A stretch of DNA of 64,000 nucleotides from Muscardinus avellanarius (taxonomy: Eukaryota; Chordata; Mammalia; Rodentia; Gliridae): NCBI GenBank assembly GCA_963383645.1, contig OY726576.1, positions 9,972,102-10,036,101 of the forward strand, in the 5' to 3' direction. Within the stretch, counting starts at the first letter, position 1; each line of letters begins with the position of its first letter. Below are positions 34,050 to 44,783 of the stretch, piece by piece. The notes below the pieces were generated by a model. That model had not been told where the DNA came from and searched no databases. It saw nothing but the letters and a program-made list of their open reading frames with translations. The position numbers were made by a program, and so were the translations under genes.

Positions 34050-34059
<10 letters not shown>

Positions 34060-34081
<22 letters not shown>

Positions 34082-34283
34082 TTTGAGGGTCTGTGGATGG
34101 AACCAGAGGCATTTGACCTCCGAGCTACACCCCCTGCCCAATTTTTTATTCTTTATTTTGAAACAGGGTCTCACTGAGTTGCGGAGAGCCTCACTAAGTA
34201 GCTGAGGCTGTCTGCAAACCACGATCATCTGGTCTCAGCCTCTTGAATTCTGGGATTACAAATGTGCATCGCCACGCCCGGCT
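34060..34283 (-). mobile_element. B1-ID SINE, downstream half of a head-to-tail pair
   Basis: Older subtype: T-run 34060-34084, 'gtctgtggatggaaccagag', a long left-arm segment 'ctcactaagtagctgaggct', ending 'gccacgcccggctt'. It abuts the next SINE with no genomic spacer. Confidence 0.9.
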
Positions 34284-34491
34284 TCTTTTTTTTTTTTTTT
34301 TTTTTTTTTTTTGGTGGTACTGGGGTTTCTGGAAACCTTTCTACCTCCAGGCTACACTCCCAGACCTATTTTATATTTTTTATTTGGAAACAGGGTCTCT
34401 TAAGGCAGCGAGGCTGGCTTCGAATCTGTGCGATCCTCCTGTCTCCGCCTCCCAAGTGCGGGGATTACAAGTTTGTGCCACCACACCCGGC
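34284..34491 (-). mobile_element. Young B1-ID SINE, upstream half of a head-to-tail pair
   Basis: Young subtype with a T-run at 34286-34312, 'tggtggtactggggtttctg', and the short junction 'aggcagcgaggctggctt'. 'atattgctt' flanks the pair as a whole (34053 and about 34493), not each copy. Confidence 0.9.
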
Positions 34492-34620
34492 AATATTGCT
34501 TCATATTTTAATTTTATTTTTCATGGCAGTTCAAACCATGTTTTTAAATATAATGATGTACCTGTTTATTTTTGGTAAATCATTATCATTCAATTAATTT
34601 TAATTATTTTAGTCTTCAAA

Positions 34621-35150
34621 CTGCTTTTCACTATCTTGGTACATGTATACTTTATTTCCTTTTCAAAATATTTTTTGGGATAGGTTTATATTATTTAACA
34701 AAGAAATCCTGATTTTTCTGTATGCTTACCATTTTAGAAGTAAAAATAATATAAAACTCATCATGTTAGCAACAACACAGTATTTATATTTCCTATTAGT
34801 TTTGGCAGAAAAAAATCTACATTTAATTTCAAAAATGAATTTTATTAGTTTTACCAAATAATTATGAGAAAAACTAATGATTTCCAAGTCAAACTGAGAC
34901 ATTTGCTTTAAAAAAAATCTAACAGTGGTAAAGATGCCTTCATTCTCCTTAATTAAGTACCCTTTGTTTCTGCCTCCTGATATTGAATCCTGCAGTTCTG
35001 AAACTAAGACAATTTAATTGAAGGATGCTAACTAAGGCTTGGATATCTTATTACAAATGTTGACAATATACATTTATAATTAAAAATTAAAGAGGTACAA
35101 TAGGAAGAGGAGAAAGATGGAAAAAACGTCAGCTAACAAAATACAGATAA
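34621..35150. other. Unassigned AT-rich sequence
   Basis: No gene or repeat recognised. Confidence 0.4.
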
Positions 35151-35151
35151 A

Positions 35152-35365
35152 GATGAGAGAGAGTGAGAGAGAGAGAGAGACAGAGAGAAGAAGAAGAAGA
35201 AGAAGAAGAAGAAGAAGAAGAAGAAGAAGAAGAAGAAGAAGAAGAAGGAGAAGAAGAAGAAGAAGAGGAAGAAGAAGGAGGAGGAGGAGGAGGAGGAGGA
35301 GGAGGAGGAGGAGGAGGAGAGGAGAGAGGAGAGAGGAGAGAAAGAGAGAGGGAGAGAGAGACTGT
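35152..35365. repeat. Long polypurine array: (GA)n, (GAA)n, (GGA)n, (GAGAG)n
   Basis: About 210 bases with almost only purines on the plus strand: GA at 35155-35188, GAA at about 35188-35277, GGA at about 35277-35320, then GAGAG units. All six frames stay open, giving spurious poly-Arg, poly-Glu, poly-Leu and poly-Ser frames. Confidence 0.97.
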
Positions 35366-35679
35366 ATGAACATCTCAGGTAAGGAGACGAACATGCACAA
35401 ATGTGTTCTTTCCACATCTCGTCTTTGAGTAAAGGTCAAAACTGCATTTGCAATGAAGCCTATCCTGAGATCATTTAATTGATTCTTGAACTTGCTTAAC
35501 CTTATTTCTATGAAAGAGATGAATTTAAGAACCATACTATTGCATAACTATTTTCCTTAGTAGAAAAGTAAACTATGTTCAGTCCACTCACTGAAGGTAA
35601 CCTGGCTATATATTAATACTTTAAAGTTCCTGAGGTTTGTGGGTTTTTACTGATATTTTTTCCAAATCTGAAAATGGAA

Positions 35680-35828
35680 TGCAACGATACCCACCACTGA
35701 GGTACACCCGCTGTTATTTTGAGACAGGGTCTGAGTTAGTTGTATATGCTGGCCTTGAACTTGTGAGCCTCCTGCCTCACCCTCCCAAGTAGCTGGGCTT
35801 ACAGACACGCATCACTGTACCTAGGTAA
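35680..35828 (-). mobile_element. Old B1-ID SINE, mostly left arm
   Basis: 'ttttgagacagggtctgagt', 'ggccttgaacttgtgagcct' and 'cctcaccctcccaagtagct' ending 'catcactgtacctagg' form the minus-strand left arm; only part of the ID arm remains ('ctgaggtacacc'). Confidence 0.7.
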
Positions 35829-36018
35829 CTTTACTATATTTATTTATCATGGATAATTTTCTACACATACAGAAGAAGATAGAATAGCATAACCTAAACC
35901 GATAAACCAGCCTTCAAGAATCTCCACCAATGGCTCTCCTCCCCCCTCACTCTATCCCTATCCCCTCCTTTATTTTATTGTAATCAAGCCCAAGGTATTA
36001 TAAAATTGTATCCATAGA

Positions 36019-36159
36019 TTTATTTACTTTATTTATTTATTTATTTATTTATTTATTCATTGTGGGTCTGGGGATGGAACCCAGGGGCATTAAGATCTCT
36101 GAGCTACAACCCCTGCTCTATTTTGTATTTTTTTATTTTGTATTTGTTTGTTTGTTTGT

Positions 36160-36190
<31 letters not shown>

Positions 36191-36515
36191 TTTTGGTGGT
36201 ACTGGGGTTCCTGGAAACCCTTCTACCTCCAGGCTACACTCCTAGAGATTTTTTTTTCTATTTTTGTTTGGAAACAAGGTCTCTTAAGCCAGCGAGGCTG
36301 ACTTCAAACCATTGCAATCCTCCTTTCTCCACCTCCCAAGTGCAGGGATTACAAATGTGGGCCACCACGCCTGGCTGTATTCTTTATTTTGAAACAGGGT
36401 CTCACTAAGTTGCAGAGGGCCTCACTAAGTAGCTGAGGTTGTCCATGAACTGCAATCCTCCTGTCTCAGCCTCCAGAATGCTGAGATTACAAGCATGCAC
36501 CACCACGCCCAACCA
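36019..36515 (-). mobile_element. Outer B1-ID SINE split by a second SINE
   Basis: (TTTA)n tail at 36027-36058, ID arm about 36060-36122 ('ctggggatggaacccagggg'), then, after the inner insertion, the left arm 36392-36515 with the older 'ctcactaagtagctgaggtt' segment. 'ccatagat' flanks the pair (36012 and about 36516). Confidence 0.9.
36141..36375 (-). mobile_element. Nested young B1-ID SINE with its own target-site duplication
   Basis: Young subtype with tail (TTTG)n(TTTA)n at 36141-36192, 'tggtggtactggggttcctg' and the junction 'agccagcgaggctgact'. Its target repeat 'tgtattnntttattttg' (36124-36140 versus 36376-36391) derives from the linker of the host SINE, which fixes the order of events. 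Confidence 0.93.
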
Positions 36516-36659
36516 TAGATCACTTAAAATGTTATCTGTAAAGATGTGGTTTCTTCCTTTTAAATACCAAGATAACTTTAAAATTTAACAGTACTTCCTA
36601 AATATCACAAAATGGTCAAATGTTCACAATTGTCTTTTTAGTGTCATACATAATTCTTC

Positions 36660-37310
36660 TTAAAATCTATTTTCAATAAACATTATACATTGCAGTTGAC
36701 TAAAATAACCTGTACTTATTCCAAACAATAATTCCTTATTTTTTTCAATTTGTTTGTTAACTAAACTAGGTTTATTATTCCCATTTCTTATATAGTATAG
36801 TACAGATTGATTAAATATTCTATGACTTTAGCAACATGTTTCTCTTCTCAGTATTTTCAATAAATCAGTACTTTGATCTGCAGGCTTGATAAATTTCAGG
36901 TTTGATTTTTTTCAAGACTCCTTTATAGTTATATATCAAAAAGAATTAATATATGCATGCTAATAAAGGGAGAAGCCAGAGAGAAGCCAGATAAAATCAG
37001 ACAAGAAAAAAATCTCATTTTTGCCCAACTTCAGCAAGTTTTAGAACATTAATTATCTCCTCAAGAGTCCTGTTATATTTCACAGCAACATTAATAAATG
37101 GGCTATTTTAAATATTTCTTACTCTGTCTTTCCTGACTAATACACTCAAATGAATGTTACCACAAAGAATTTCAGTAAAATTCAAGGTGGATATTGAGTT
37201 TAAATTCTGAACATATTTATAGGATAATAATTTATTATCACAGAGGGCAAAGGTAAAGGCGAATTAACTGAGCTCCATGCCAGAGAAGCAGCGAGATTAG
37301 TCAGTGACAA
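36660..37310. other. Unassigned AT-rich sequence
   Basis: No gene or repeat recognised. Confidence 0.4.
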
Positions 37311-37311
37311 A

Positions 37312-37626
37312 ATGTGAAAAGTCCGATGTTCTCCCTAATATGCAGAATCCAGGGGGGGAAAAAATAAGACCTAGGCAGAGATACCTTAGATGAGTGAAAA
37401 AGGGGACCTAATGAGTGAGATGGGAGCAGGGGGGAGGGAAACAGCTCAGTGGTCAGGATGCGCACACACAAACTTATGAGCACCAATCACTGTGCTGAGT
37501 GCGGGAAGGAGGGGAGGGGATAGGGCGGGACCTGGGGAAGGGACTAATGAGTGCTGTGTGTGTGTATGCCTCTGTTACCCTGAACTTTAACAAGATGTAT
37601 GATCACAATGTACCAATAAAAAATTA
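37312..37626 (+). mobile_element. Rodent L1 3' UTR end, older copy
   Basis: Starts 'gatgttctccctaatatgca', matching the end of ORF2 in the L1 at 58.09 kb, then a G-rich 3' UTR (37500-37545 with several G3-G4 runs) and a 3' end 'gtaccaataaaaaattaac', comparable with 'atgttcaataaaaaatttg' in the younger copy. Confidence 0.65.
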
Positions 37627-38390
37627 ACTAAAATCCCAAGTGTGAAACAGTATTTGTTTATAAATATTTGTTGAATGAATAATGATAACTGGCTTAAGGA
37701 TGAAGGGACCATTTTGGGGTATTATCAAGAGGTGTGTACTCAATAAAAAAAAAACTCTGTCTCCTTCCATGACAAAAGATCATATGGCATGACAAAAAGC
37801 TTTGCACATTTATTCCATTGTCTTCAACTGTAGCTCAGGAAATGAACAGTTCCTAATCCTTCAACTCCAACCCCTTCGGTTCTTCTGAGAATTGACTATT
37901 TATTCAATTTTTTCTCTATCCTGTCACTTTCAGGTTCTCTCTCCTCCCGGTTCATCTACCTTCTAACACTTCTCAGTCCTATATTCTTAGGAAGAAAAAA
38001 CCCAGACTTTTGTTTTGTCTTAGATTTGCCCCCCTCCCTGAATTAGATGCAAGGATTTGGCGGCAAGTGATTGATCATAAGGAGACCCCAGGGACAACCC
38101 AATGGGAAGGTAAGAAATAAGACAGAGGGAAGAGAGGATGTTACAGGGAAAAGATAACTCACTGTGGGTGACCGGGGCTGAATCCTACTGGGGAATTCTG
38201 CAAGACTGTGTGGAATTTCCTTTCATGGTTGTACCAACTAAAGAGCAAGGAAGTTAGGGGATTCATTAAACATCTCCTAGGGGGGGACATGTGTATCCCT
38301 AAATTTTCAGGAAAATATTGTCCAAATTTTCTTCCTGCATCTCACTGATCAAGAGCCAGGATCTTCCCATTACACCCTTTAAGCATTTCT
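37627..38390. other. Unassigned sequence
   Basis: No gene or repeat recognised. Confidence 0.4.
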
Positions 38391-38562
38391 CTCTCTTCTT
38401 CTCTCTCTTCCTCCTCTCCTCTCCTCTCCTCTCCTCTCCTCTCCTCTCCTCTCCTCTCCTCTCCTCTCCTCTCCTCTCCTCTCCTCTCCTCTCCTCCCTT
38501 CTCTTCTCCTCTCCTCTCCTCTCCTCTCCTCTCCTCTCCTCTCCTCTCCTCTCCTCTCCTCT

Positions 38563-38638
<76 letters not shown>
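38391..38638. repeat. (CTCCT)n followed by (CT)n
   Basis: About 160 bases of the pentamer CTCCT (38405-38566) with one interruption near 38497-38505 and about 70 bases of CT. Wholly pyrimidine on the plus strand. The Ser/Leu-rich and Arg/Glu-rich frames are artefacts. Confidence 0.97.
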
Positions 38639-38640
<2 letters not shown>

Positions 38641-38811
38641 TTCTCTTTATCACCACGTCCTGGAGAGATCTACCTCCTGCTCCTACCATTTCCTCATGAA
38701 GATCCATATATCCACTTACACAATTCTGCAGGTTCCTCCAACATGGTACGTTCAAATGAAAATTCACTACTACTTCCTCCTTGTGACCACACTGGCAATT
38801 ATAAGGAAAAA

Positions 38812-39007
38812 AGCCAGGCCTGCTGGTGCATACCCATAACCCAGTACTTAGGAAACGGTGACAGGAAGATCACAAGTTTTAAGCCAATCTTGGTAACTTA
38901 GCAAGACCTTGTCTAAAAAAAAAAAAAAAAAATTGCCAGAGGTGGGGGTGCAGCTCAGTGGTAGAGCTCCCCTAGTTTCAATCCTCAATACTAAATAAAT
39001 AAATAGG
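38812..39007 (+). mobile_element. B1-ID dimeric SINE, older copy
   Basis: 'gccaggcctgctggtgcata', a left arm, an A-run linker at 38917-38933, and an ID arm 'gtgggggtgcagctcagtgg' with 'tggtagagctcccc', then an (AAAT)n tail. Confidence 0.85.
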
Positions 39008-39019
39008 TAAAAAGAAATG

Positions 39020-39410
39020 TATCCATCCTAATTCTCCAATCTAATAATAACCTTTTACCTGGTTACTCCAGAAGACAATTGTAAATCTTCTCCTCATTCT
39101 TCTGCTCTTCCTCTTTTCCCTCTCCTCTTCCCCTTCCCCTTTTTCTCCTCCTTCTCTTCCTCTTCCTTCTTCTCAATTTCCAATATTTAAGTTATCACCA
39201 ATCCTGTCTCTTTCTGGCGTCTCTCTCGTGTTCCTGTTCCAACTACTATGGTTGAGATTCTCAGCTGCATCCTCAGCTCCACAGAGGTCTCTACTTTACT
39301 TCCCGCATATTCTGAATGATTCTCTGTGCCACTTTCATGTTCATTTATTAAAAAATAAACAGAATGGAGGAGCTCATCTTGTGCACCTGCCCCAGAATCA
39401 CCACCCACAG
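39020..39410 (+). mobile_element. Possible L2-like fragment
   Basis: Pyrimidine-rich with 'accaatcctgtctctttctg' and a continuation after the SINE near 39.69 kb ('atgatccagtgccttggccc', 'gcttagctcaaatctt'). The style is that of L2 3' sequence, but the match is weak. Confidence 0.3.
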
Positions 39411-39411
39411 C

Positions 39412-39658
39412 CTTTTCTTTTTCTTTTCTTTTTTTCTTTCTTTCTTTCTTTTTTTTTTTTTTTTTTTTTTTTGGTGGTACTGGGGTTCCTGGAAGCCCTT
39501 CTACCTCCGGGCTACACTCCCAGACCTATCTTTACATTTTTATTTGGAAACAGGGTCTCCTAAGCCAGTACGCACGCAGCTGGCTTCAAACCTGCGCAAT
39601 CCTCCTGTCTCAGCCTCCCAAGCGCGGGGATTACAAGCGTGTGCCACCACACCCGGCT
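39412..39658 (-). mobile_element. Young B1-ID SINE
   Basis: Tail (CTTT)n plus T-run at 39412-39472, 'tggtggtactggggttcctg', an enlarged CpG-bearing loop in the junction ('gccagtacgcacgcagctgg') and a 5' end 'caccacacccggct'. Confidence 0.92.
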
Positions 39659-40212
39659 TATTTGCCCTTTTCAAAGGAGCAAGGGTCCCTCATGATCCAG
39701 TGCCTTGGCCCCTGCTCCATAAAATGCATCTCCTTTCAAAGCTTAGCTCAAATCTTATTTTATTTGTGAATTCTTCTTTACCTCTTTCCCCACATTTCCC
39801 CCCAATCCTCTGCATAACAAACTCCTTCCTTTTCTGTGTGCCCTCCAAAAAGTTATATATGATATAATGTTATATGTTATAAATGATATGCCTTCCATAT
39901 CATTATATATGATCCTAGATAGAATATTAACCATCATATTGTCTGATGATCATCCTCTATTAGGAAGCACTTGCCCCTTTGTGAGATTCCAGAACACAAT
40001 GCACTGATCGGCACACACTGCATTCTCAATATATGTTATTGAAATAAGCAGAATTTTAATGGACATCTTATAGGCGATATCAGAATTCTGTAATTCACAA
40101 AGACCTGTATATCTTCTACATCTGAATGCCTGAACCTCTGTCATAGATTTCCACAGACATGTAAAAACTCTTGGGAATAAGCACATGTGTATGCATGCAC
40201 AGGTATAATATA
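39659..40212. other. Unassigned sequence
   Basis: No gene seen. Clustered short inverted AT-rich words ('atatgatataat', 'catatcattatatatga') lie at 39855-39912. Confidence 0.4.
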
Positions 40213-40229
40213 TTCAATGAATGAAATTC

Positions 40230-40430
40230 TTTTTTTTTTTTTTGGTGGTACTGGGGGTGGAACCCAGGGACTTTCTACCTCTGGGCTATACTCTCAGACC
40301 TATTTTATATTTTATTTGGAAACAGGGCCTCACTAAGTTGCTGAGAGCCTCACTAAGTAGCTGAGGCTGGCTTCGAACCTGTGCGATCCTCCTGCCTCAG
40401 CCTCCTAAGCGCAGGGATTACAAGCCTGGC
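40230..40430 (-). mobile_element. B1-ID SINE with 18-bp target-site duplication
   Basis: T-run 40229-40243, 'tggtggtactgggggtggaa', the long 'ctcactaagtagctgaggct' segment, and a shortened 5' end ('acaagcctggc'). 'ttcaatgaatgaaattct' flanks it (40213 and 40431). Confidence 0.95.
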
Positions 40431-40622
40431 TTCAATGAATGAAATTCTAATAGTATAATATTGACATTTATGAGAAAAAAGATGAGTCAGTAAATTTAAG
40501 AACAGAATGATATTCTTAAGTTCTAAACCCTTCATGAATACACTGTCTGAGGAATAAGTTGAATGCTAAGGTAACCCCTGTTGGAAACATTTACTCTAGC
40601 ATATGTATTAAATACAGGCAGA

Positions 40623-40795
40623 AAGCTGGATGTGGTGGCACATGCCTGTCATCTCAGTACTGGGGAAGCTGAGACAGAAGGATCACAGGTTGGAAGCCAG
40701 CCTAGGCAACTTAGGCCCTGTTTCAAAATTAAAAATAAAATCAGGCTAGGGTGTGGACCAGGGGCAGAATGTTCTTGTGTTCAATCCACAGTAAA
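40623..40795 (+). mobile_element. B1-ID SINE, older diverged copy
   Basis: 'agctggatgtggtggcacat', 'aagctgagacagaaggatca', a shortened left-arm end, a linker and a degraded ID arm ('ggctagggtgtggaccaggg'). Confidence 0.8.
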
Positions 40796-40799
40796 TATG

Positions 40800-41578
40800 C
40801 AGAAATCAAGAAGTACCTATAAAACATATCACAGGAAAAAAAAATATATGTTCTTTCATTCATGCTGCACATAAACTATATTTTACAGGTCTCTGCATAT
40901 GTACAAAAATGAACCGTAGTTTGAGTTCATTCAATATTAACTTTTTAAATCACATTATCACTAGCATCATCAATTGCAACGATGAAAGAAAGAGATGGTT
41001 TTGCTCCAGTGGTGGATGCCTTCACACACTGCTGTTTTGGGGGGAGGGCTAGCTATACCTGGCTTTGGTATGCTTAGGGATTCTGCTGCTTGCTAAAGTA
41101 AATCCTTAATGCTGGCTGTGTAATAGCAGATAGGCGTTGGAAAGATTCTCAAATTAAATTGTCGTGTCTCATTATATTTTTGAGATAAAGGCTTACTTCT
41201 GCATTAAGGAGAGGATCATATTGTAGAACGAGGTAGAGACTTGGGTTTATTTTAAGCCTGAAACCTATAGCAATTTCTTGGGAACTCCAGCTGGTACCAT
41301 GAAAGATATATTTGAGACTTCTGCTAAAAACAGCTTGGGATATTTTTCTTCTCTCTGGTTTTAAAATAAGAATTTTGTAACCCTGTCTTGATTATGTATA
41401 TAGAGCCAACTCTATGTTATTTACTTATTTAAGGTTTAAAGATTAAAATAAAATATAATATCAAAAATATAAGAGGAAAGGAGATGATTATTTTTATAAT
41501 AATGAGGGGGTGGCCTTTTCTTAATAAGTATAATAGAAAAGACAAAGATTAAAAGTAAACAATTAAGAAATGGAACTT
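40800..41578. other. Unassigned sequence
   Basis: No gene or repeat recognised. Confidence 0.4.
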
Positions 41579-41579
41579 C

Positions 41580-42894
41580 AGGCATTAAATAACTAATAAA
41601 CATATAAGAAAATATCTCCAAGTTATTTTAAACAAATAAGAAAATACCTCCAAGTTATTTATAAAATTATCTTGATATTGAACAAGGAAAATAAATGAAA
41701 GACTACCCTAGGCCTTTCTCACTTGTGATATAGGAACAAAATAAAATATTAGCAAATAGATTCATCAATGAGCAAGTAAGATTTATCCTAATGTCTGAGA
41801 GAAGAAAAGCTTATTTCAACATAAGCGGAGGAGTCACCTGACAGCTATGCATGATTTTTCAAAAGCCATTAGCAAATCGGGTATAAAAGAAAACTTCTTT
41901 CACTGGCCAGGAATATCTTCTAAAATCTAAAACAGGTATCATGCTGAATAATAAAACATGAGAAGCATTTTTTCCAGGAACAGGGAAAAGGCACAGGTCC
42001 AAATAGCTCTGCTTTAACATATTATGCCAGAATCCAGATGATTCAAAAAGACCAAAAATAAGTTAAATGGTAAAAGAATTTGAAAAAATATGTGATTATG
42101 TATAGATTTTGTATAGATCACTTTTCCACATAAAAATCCAAGATACTTTTTAGAAAAGATAGTTGAGCAATGTTACTGGTTTTGAAACCAATTTATAACC
42201 AATTTGGAAAGGTGACAGATAAAATGACTTCATTTTGTATAGTAATAAAATTTCAAAAGCACATAGGAGTAAATAAAATATGAAGTTCAAGACCTTAATA
42301 AGGTTATATTAATAAATATTGCTGAGGCTGCATATTTTCTATACCAAAAAAGGTATAATAAAGTTTCTACTTTATACTAAACTAGAAACCAATTCCACGT
42401 AAATTCATGCTCTGAATGTAAAAAAGGTTACTTGAGAATTGGGGGAGAAAATATTGGAGCTTATCTTTATGACATAAGAATAAATTTTTTAAAGCCTACT
42501 ATTAAAAAATAACCTAGGGAATGCCGGGCGTGGTGGCGCACGCTTGTAATCCCCGCGCTTGGGAGGCAGAGACAGGAGGATCGCGCAGGTTCGAAGCTAG
42601 CCCGCGCGCGCTGGCTTAGGAGACCCTGTTTCCAAATAAAAATGTAAAAATAGGTCTGGGAGTGTAGCCCGGAGATAGAAGGGCTTCCAGGAACCCCAGT
42701 ACCACCAAAAAATAAAAAATAAATTAAAAAAAATAATAACCTAGGGAGGAAAAGATTTAAAACTTGACCACATTATGTGGTCATGACATCCTTCTGTATA
42801 CCAATAGATGGCATAAATAAAATTAAAAGAAAGGCTTCCAAGAGGAGGAAGAAATTTGCAATGTAAATTATTTGACCAAATATTAATACTCAGA
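41580..42894 (+). mobile_element. Old L1 ORF2 fragment split by a young SINE
   Basis: Blocks such as 'tttcactggccaggaatat', 'aggtatcatgctgaataata', 'tatgaagttcaagaccttaa' and, beyond the SINE, 'atgacatccttctgtatacc' and 'agaaatttgcaatgtaaatt' follow the order of an ancient L1 ORF2. Every frame is closed by many stops. Confidence 0.5.
42521..42733 (+). mobile_element. Young B1-ID SINE with 13-bp target-site duplication
   Basis: CpG-rich young subtype ('gccgggcgtggtggcgcacg', 'gatcgcgcaggttcgaag'), with junction 'agcccgcgcgcgctggc'. 'aataacctaggga' flanks it (42508 and 42734). The left-arm B box GGTTCGAAGC is intact. Confidence 0.96.
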
Positions 42895-43072
42895 GCCGGA
42901 TGTGGTGGCGCACGCTTGTCATCCCCGCGCTTGGGAGGCGGAGACAAGAGGATCGCGCAAGTTCGAAGCCAGCCGCGCTGGCATAAGAGACCCTGTTTCA
43001 AAAATATAAAATAGGTCTGGGAGTGTAGCCCAGAGGTAGAAGGGCTTCCAGGAACCCCAGTATCACCCCCAA
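42895..43072 (+). mobile_element. Young B1-ID SINE with 17-bp target-site duplication
   Basis: Young subtype with the junction 'gccagccgcgctggc' and very little A-tail. 'aaatattaatactcaga' is duplicated perfectly (42878 and 43073). It sits 160 bases from the previous young copy. Confidence 0.96.
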
Positions 43073-43127
43073 AAATATTAATACTCAGAATAAAAATGTT
43101 TGTAATTCTTGAAAAAAATACAGCAAC

Positions 43128-43352
43128 AAGTACAGAACTCTAAAGCAATTGCTTGGCTTTGAATTACAGTTTCCCCAGTGAATAGCTATATGAGCTTGGG
43201 TGATACATTCAACCTCTGTGTTCCTGAGAATGCTCACCTGAAGAATGGACCTAACATCAGGACCTACCTTAAGTAATTTTTATAAGGATCAAATAAATCA
43301 AGTGTATAAGTACATAGGGCATTATCTACCCAAGGAATCACGCACCATTATT
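43128..43352 (+). mobile_element. MIR, near full length
   Basis: 'ctttgaattacagtttcccc', 'tatatgagcttgggtgatac', 'aacctctgtgttcctgag', 'acctaccttaagtaattttt' and 'ataaggatcaaataaatcaa' give the MIR 5' to 3' order. Confidence 0.78.
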
Positions 43353-43507
43353 TGTTTCATTATTACAATAAAATACAAGTAGTAAGGACAAAGATCTTTG
43401 TTATATTATGTTTTAACTATGGCACTAAAATATTATAAGTGAAGTTAAAAGATAAGTTGAAAAGCAGAAATAAACTAGTAATTCATATCTTTAAAATGTA
43501 AAATCTA

Positions 43508-43772
43508 GCCAGGCGTGTTGGTGCACGTTTGTAATCCCAGCATTCGGGAGGCTGAGACGGGAGGATCGCAGTTCGCGGATAGCCTCAGCTACTTAGTGAG
43601 GCCCTCTGCAACTCAGTGAGACCCGGTTTCAAAATAAAGAATAAAGATAGGGCAGGGGGTGTAGCTCGGAGGTCGAATGCCCCTGGGTTCCACCCCCATA
43701 CCTGTAAAAAAAAAAAAAAAATGAATAAATAAATAAAATAAAAATAAAATAAAAATAAATAAATAAATAAAA
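43508..43772 (+). mobile_element. B1-ID SINE with (AAAT)n tail
   Basis: Older subtype with long left-arm segment and ID arm 'ggggtgtagctcggaggtcg'. A-run, then (AAAT)n and (AAAAT)n at 43704-43770. 'taaaatcta' flanks it (43498 and about 43773). Confidence 0.9.
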
Positions 43773-43914
43773 ATATAAAATCTATAAAAATAAGACATAC
43801 AACCTAATTAAAACATAAGTAAGATATAACCAAATGTCTAAGAAATGATGAAATAAAAGAAAGAGTAATTTACTAAAAAAATTACATTTCAAAATAAGGA
43901 AAGAAATACCATTG

Positions 43915-44105
43915 AGGCAACATGGCATATTTTTATATTGTTTTCCATGAAGACGGGCACTTTTATACATTAGTGGTGGGAACTAAAATCAGCACAATTT
44001 TATTCTGGAAGTCAATGTAACTGCATGCAACCAAAGACTCAAGTATCTATATTTTTTATATAGTAATTCCAACTGGGTTCCCAAGGGGAAACATCAAGGC
44101 CAAGT
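43915..44105 (+). mobile_element. Old L1 ORF2-end fragment
   Basis: 'catgaagacgggcactttta', 'tacattagtggtgggaacta', 'ttattctggaagtcaatgta' and 'atagtaattccaactgggtt' follow the conserved C-terminal ORF2 order. Confidence 0.55.
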
Positions 44106-44272
44106 AGGGCATCAACATTCAAGGAGATCCACTTTAAAGTTCTGGACAATGGCAAAGTTTTCATCAGGATGGGAGCTTGTGAGGCAAGTGTGAAGAGACC
44201 CTGCAGCCTTCAAGGTGATGGCACTGCACCATACTGATCGGCAAGGAGGAGATTCCTGTTATGAAAGCAAGT

Positions 44273-44275
<3 letters not shown>

Positions 44276-44355
<80 letters not shown>

Positions 44356-44360
44356 CAGAG
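44276..44360. repeat. (TG)n(GA)n(CAGAGA)n
   Basis: About 20 TG units, then GA units, then a hexamer-like CAGAGA run. Confidence 0.95.
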
Positions 44361-44515
44361 ATGGAGAGAGACTTAATTTATTAATATATATATATATTTA
44401 CCCATTACTTTGGATAAATAATAAATATTTATAAATGATTATGTACAGGCACATGAGAAAAAAATTTTTAAATCTATTCTAAAAATTAACATGTTTCTAT
44501 CCAGATAGCAGGTTC

Positions 44516-44519
44516 CTCT

Positions 44520-44559
<40 letters not shown>

Positions 44560-44561
44560 TT
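44516..44561. repeat. (TG)n microsatellite
   Basis: About 20 TG units with two TA interruptions. Confidence 0.93.
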
Positions 44562-44783
44562 CTTTTACACAGTCTATTTGAAGAACTTTATGAAATGTTT
44601 ATCACATCATCATAAAATTAAAAGTTGTTGCCCTCATATGATATAGTTTGTAATTATATTTGAAAAATTACAAAGATGATTGTTCAGTTCATTGGATATA
44701 AAAATAAGTGGATTAGCCGAGGGGACTGACAGAACCACTGTCAAATATATATATTTGAAGATATATATAGATATATAGATACC

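Larger units (their letters stand above)
33835..34620 (-). mobile_element. Possible old L1 region interrupted by two SINEs
   Basis: 'cacccttaataccaacactg', 'ttttttcctccagtctttat', 'aaaatctttccatattgc' and, beyond the SINEs, 'catggcagttcaaaccatg' resemble a common antisense old L1 segment. Tentative. Confidence 0.35.
35832..36655 (-). mobile_element. Old L1 3' region, antisense, split by SINEs
   Basis: 'aattttctacacatacagaa', 'gaatagcataacctaaacc' and, after the SINEs, 'acttaaaatgttatctgtaa', 'taacagtacttcctaaatat' and 'tgttcacaattgtcttttta' match a common antisense old L1 3' segment. The nested SINE pair lies in its middle. Confidence 0.6.

Noticed and set aside
35080..35535. Frames of 151, 103, 94 and 68 residues
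   Set aside because: They are created by the polypurine array and translate to poly-Leu, poly-Arg, poly-Ser/Phe and poly-Glu/Gly on both strands.
38391..38566. Regular repeats resembling a CRISPR array
   Set aside because: Pure pentamer microsatellite without unique spacers, in a mammalian genome.
38318..38839. 173-residue plus-strand frame
   Set aside because: More than half is the (CTCCT)n and (CT)n repeat, read as Leu/Ser repeats; the ends have no recognisable domain.
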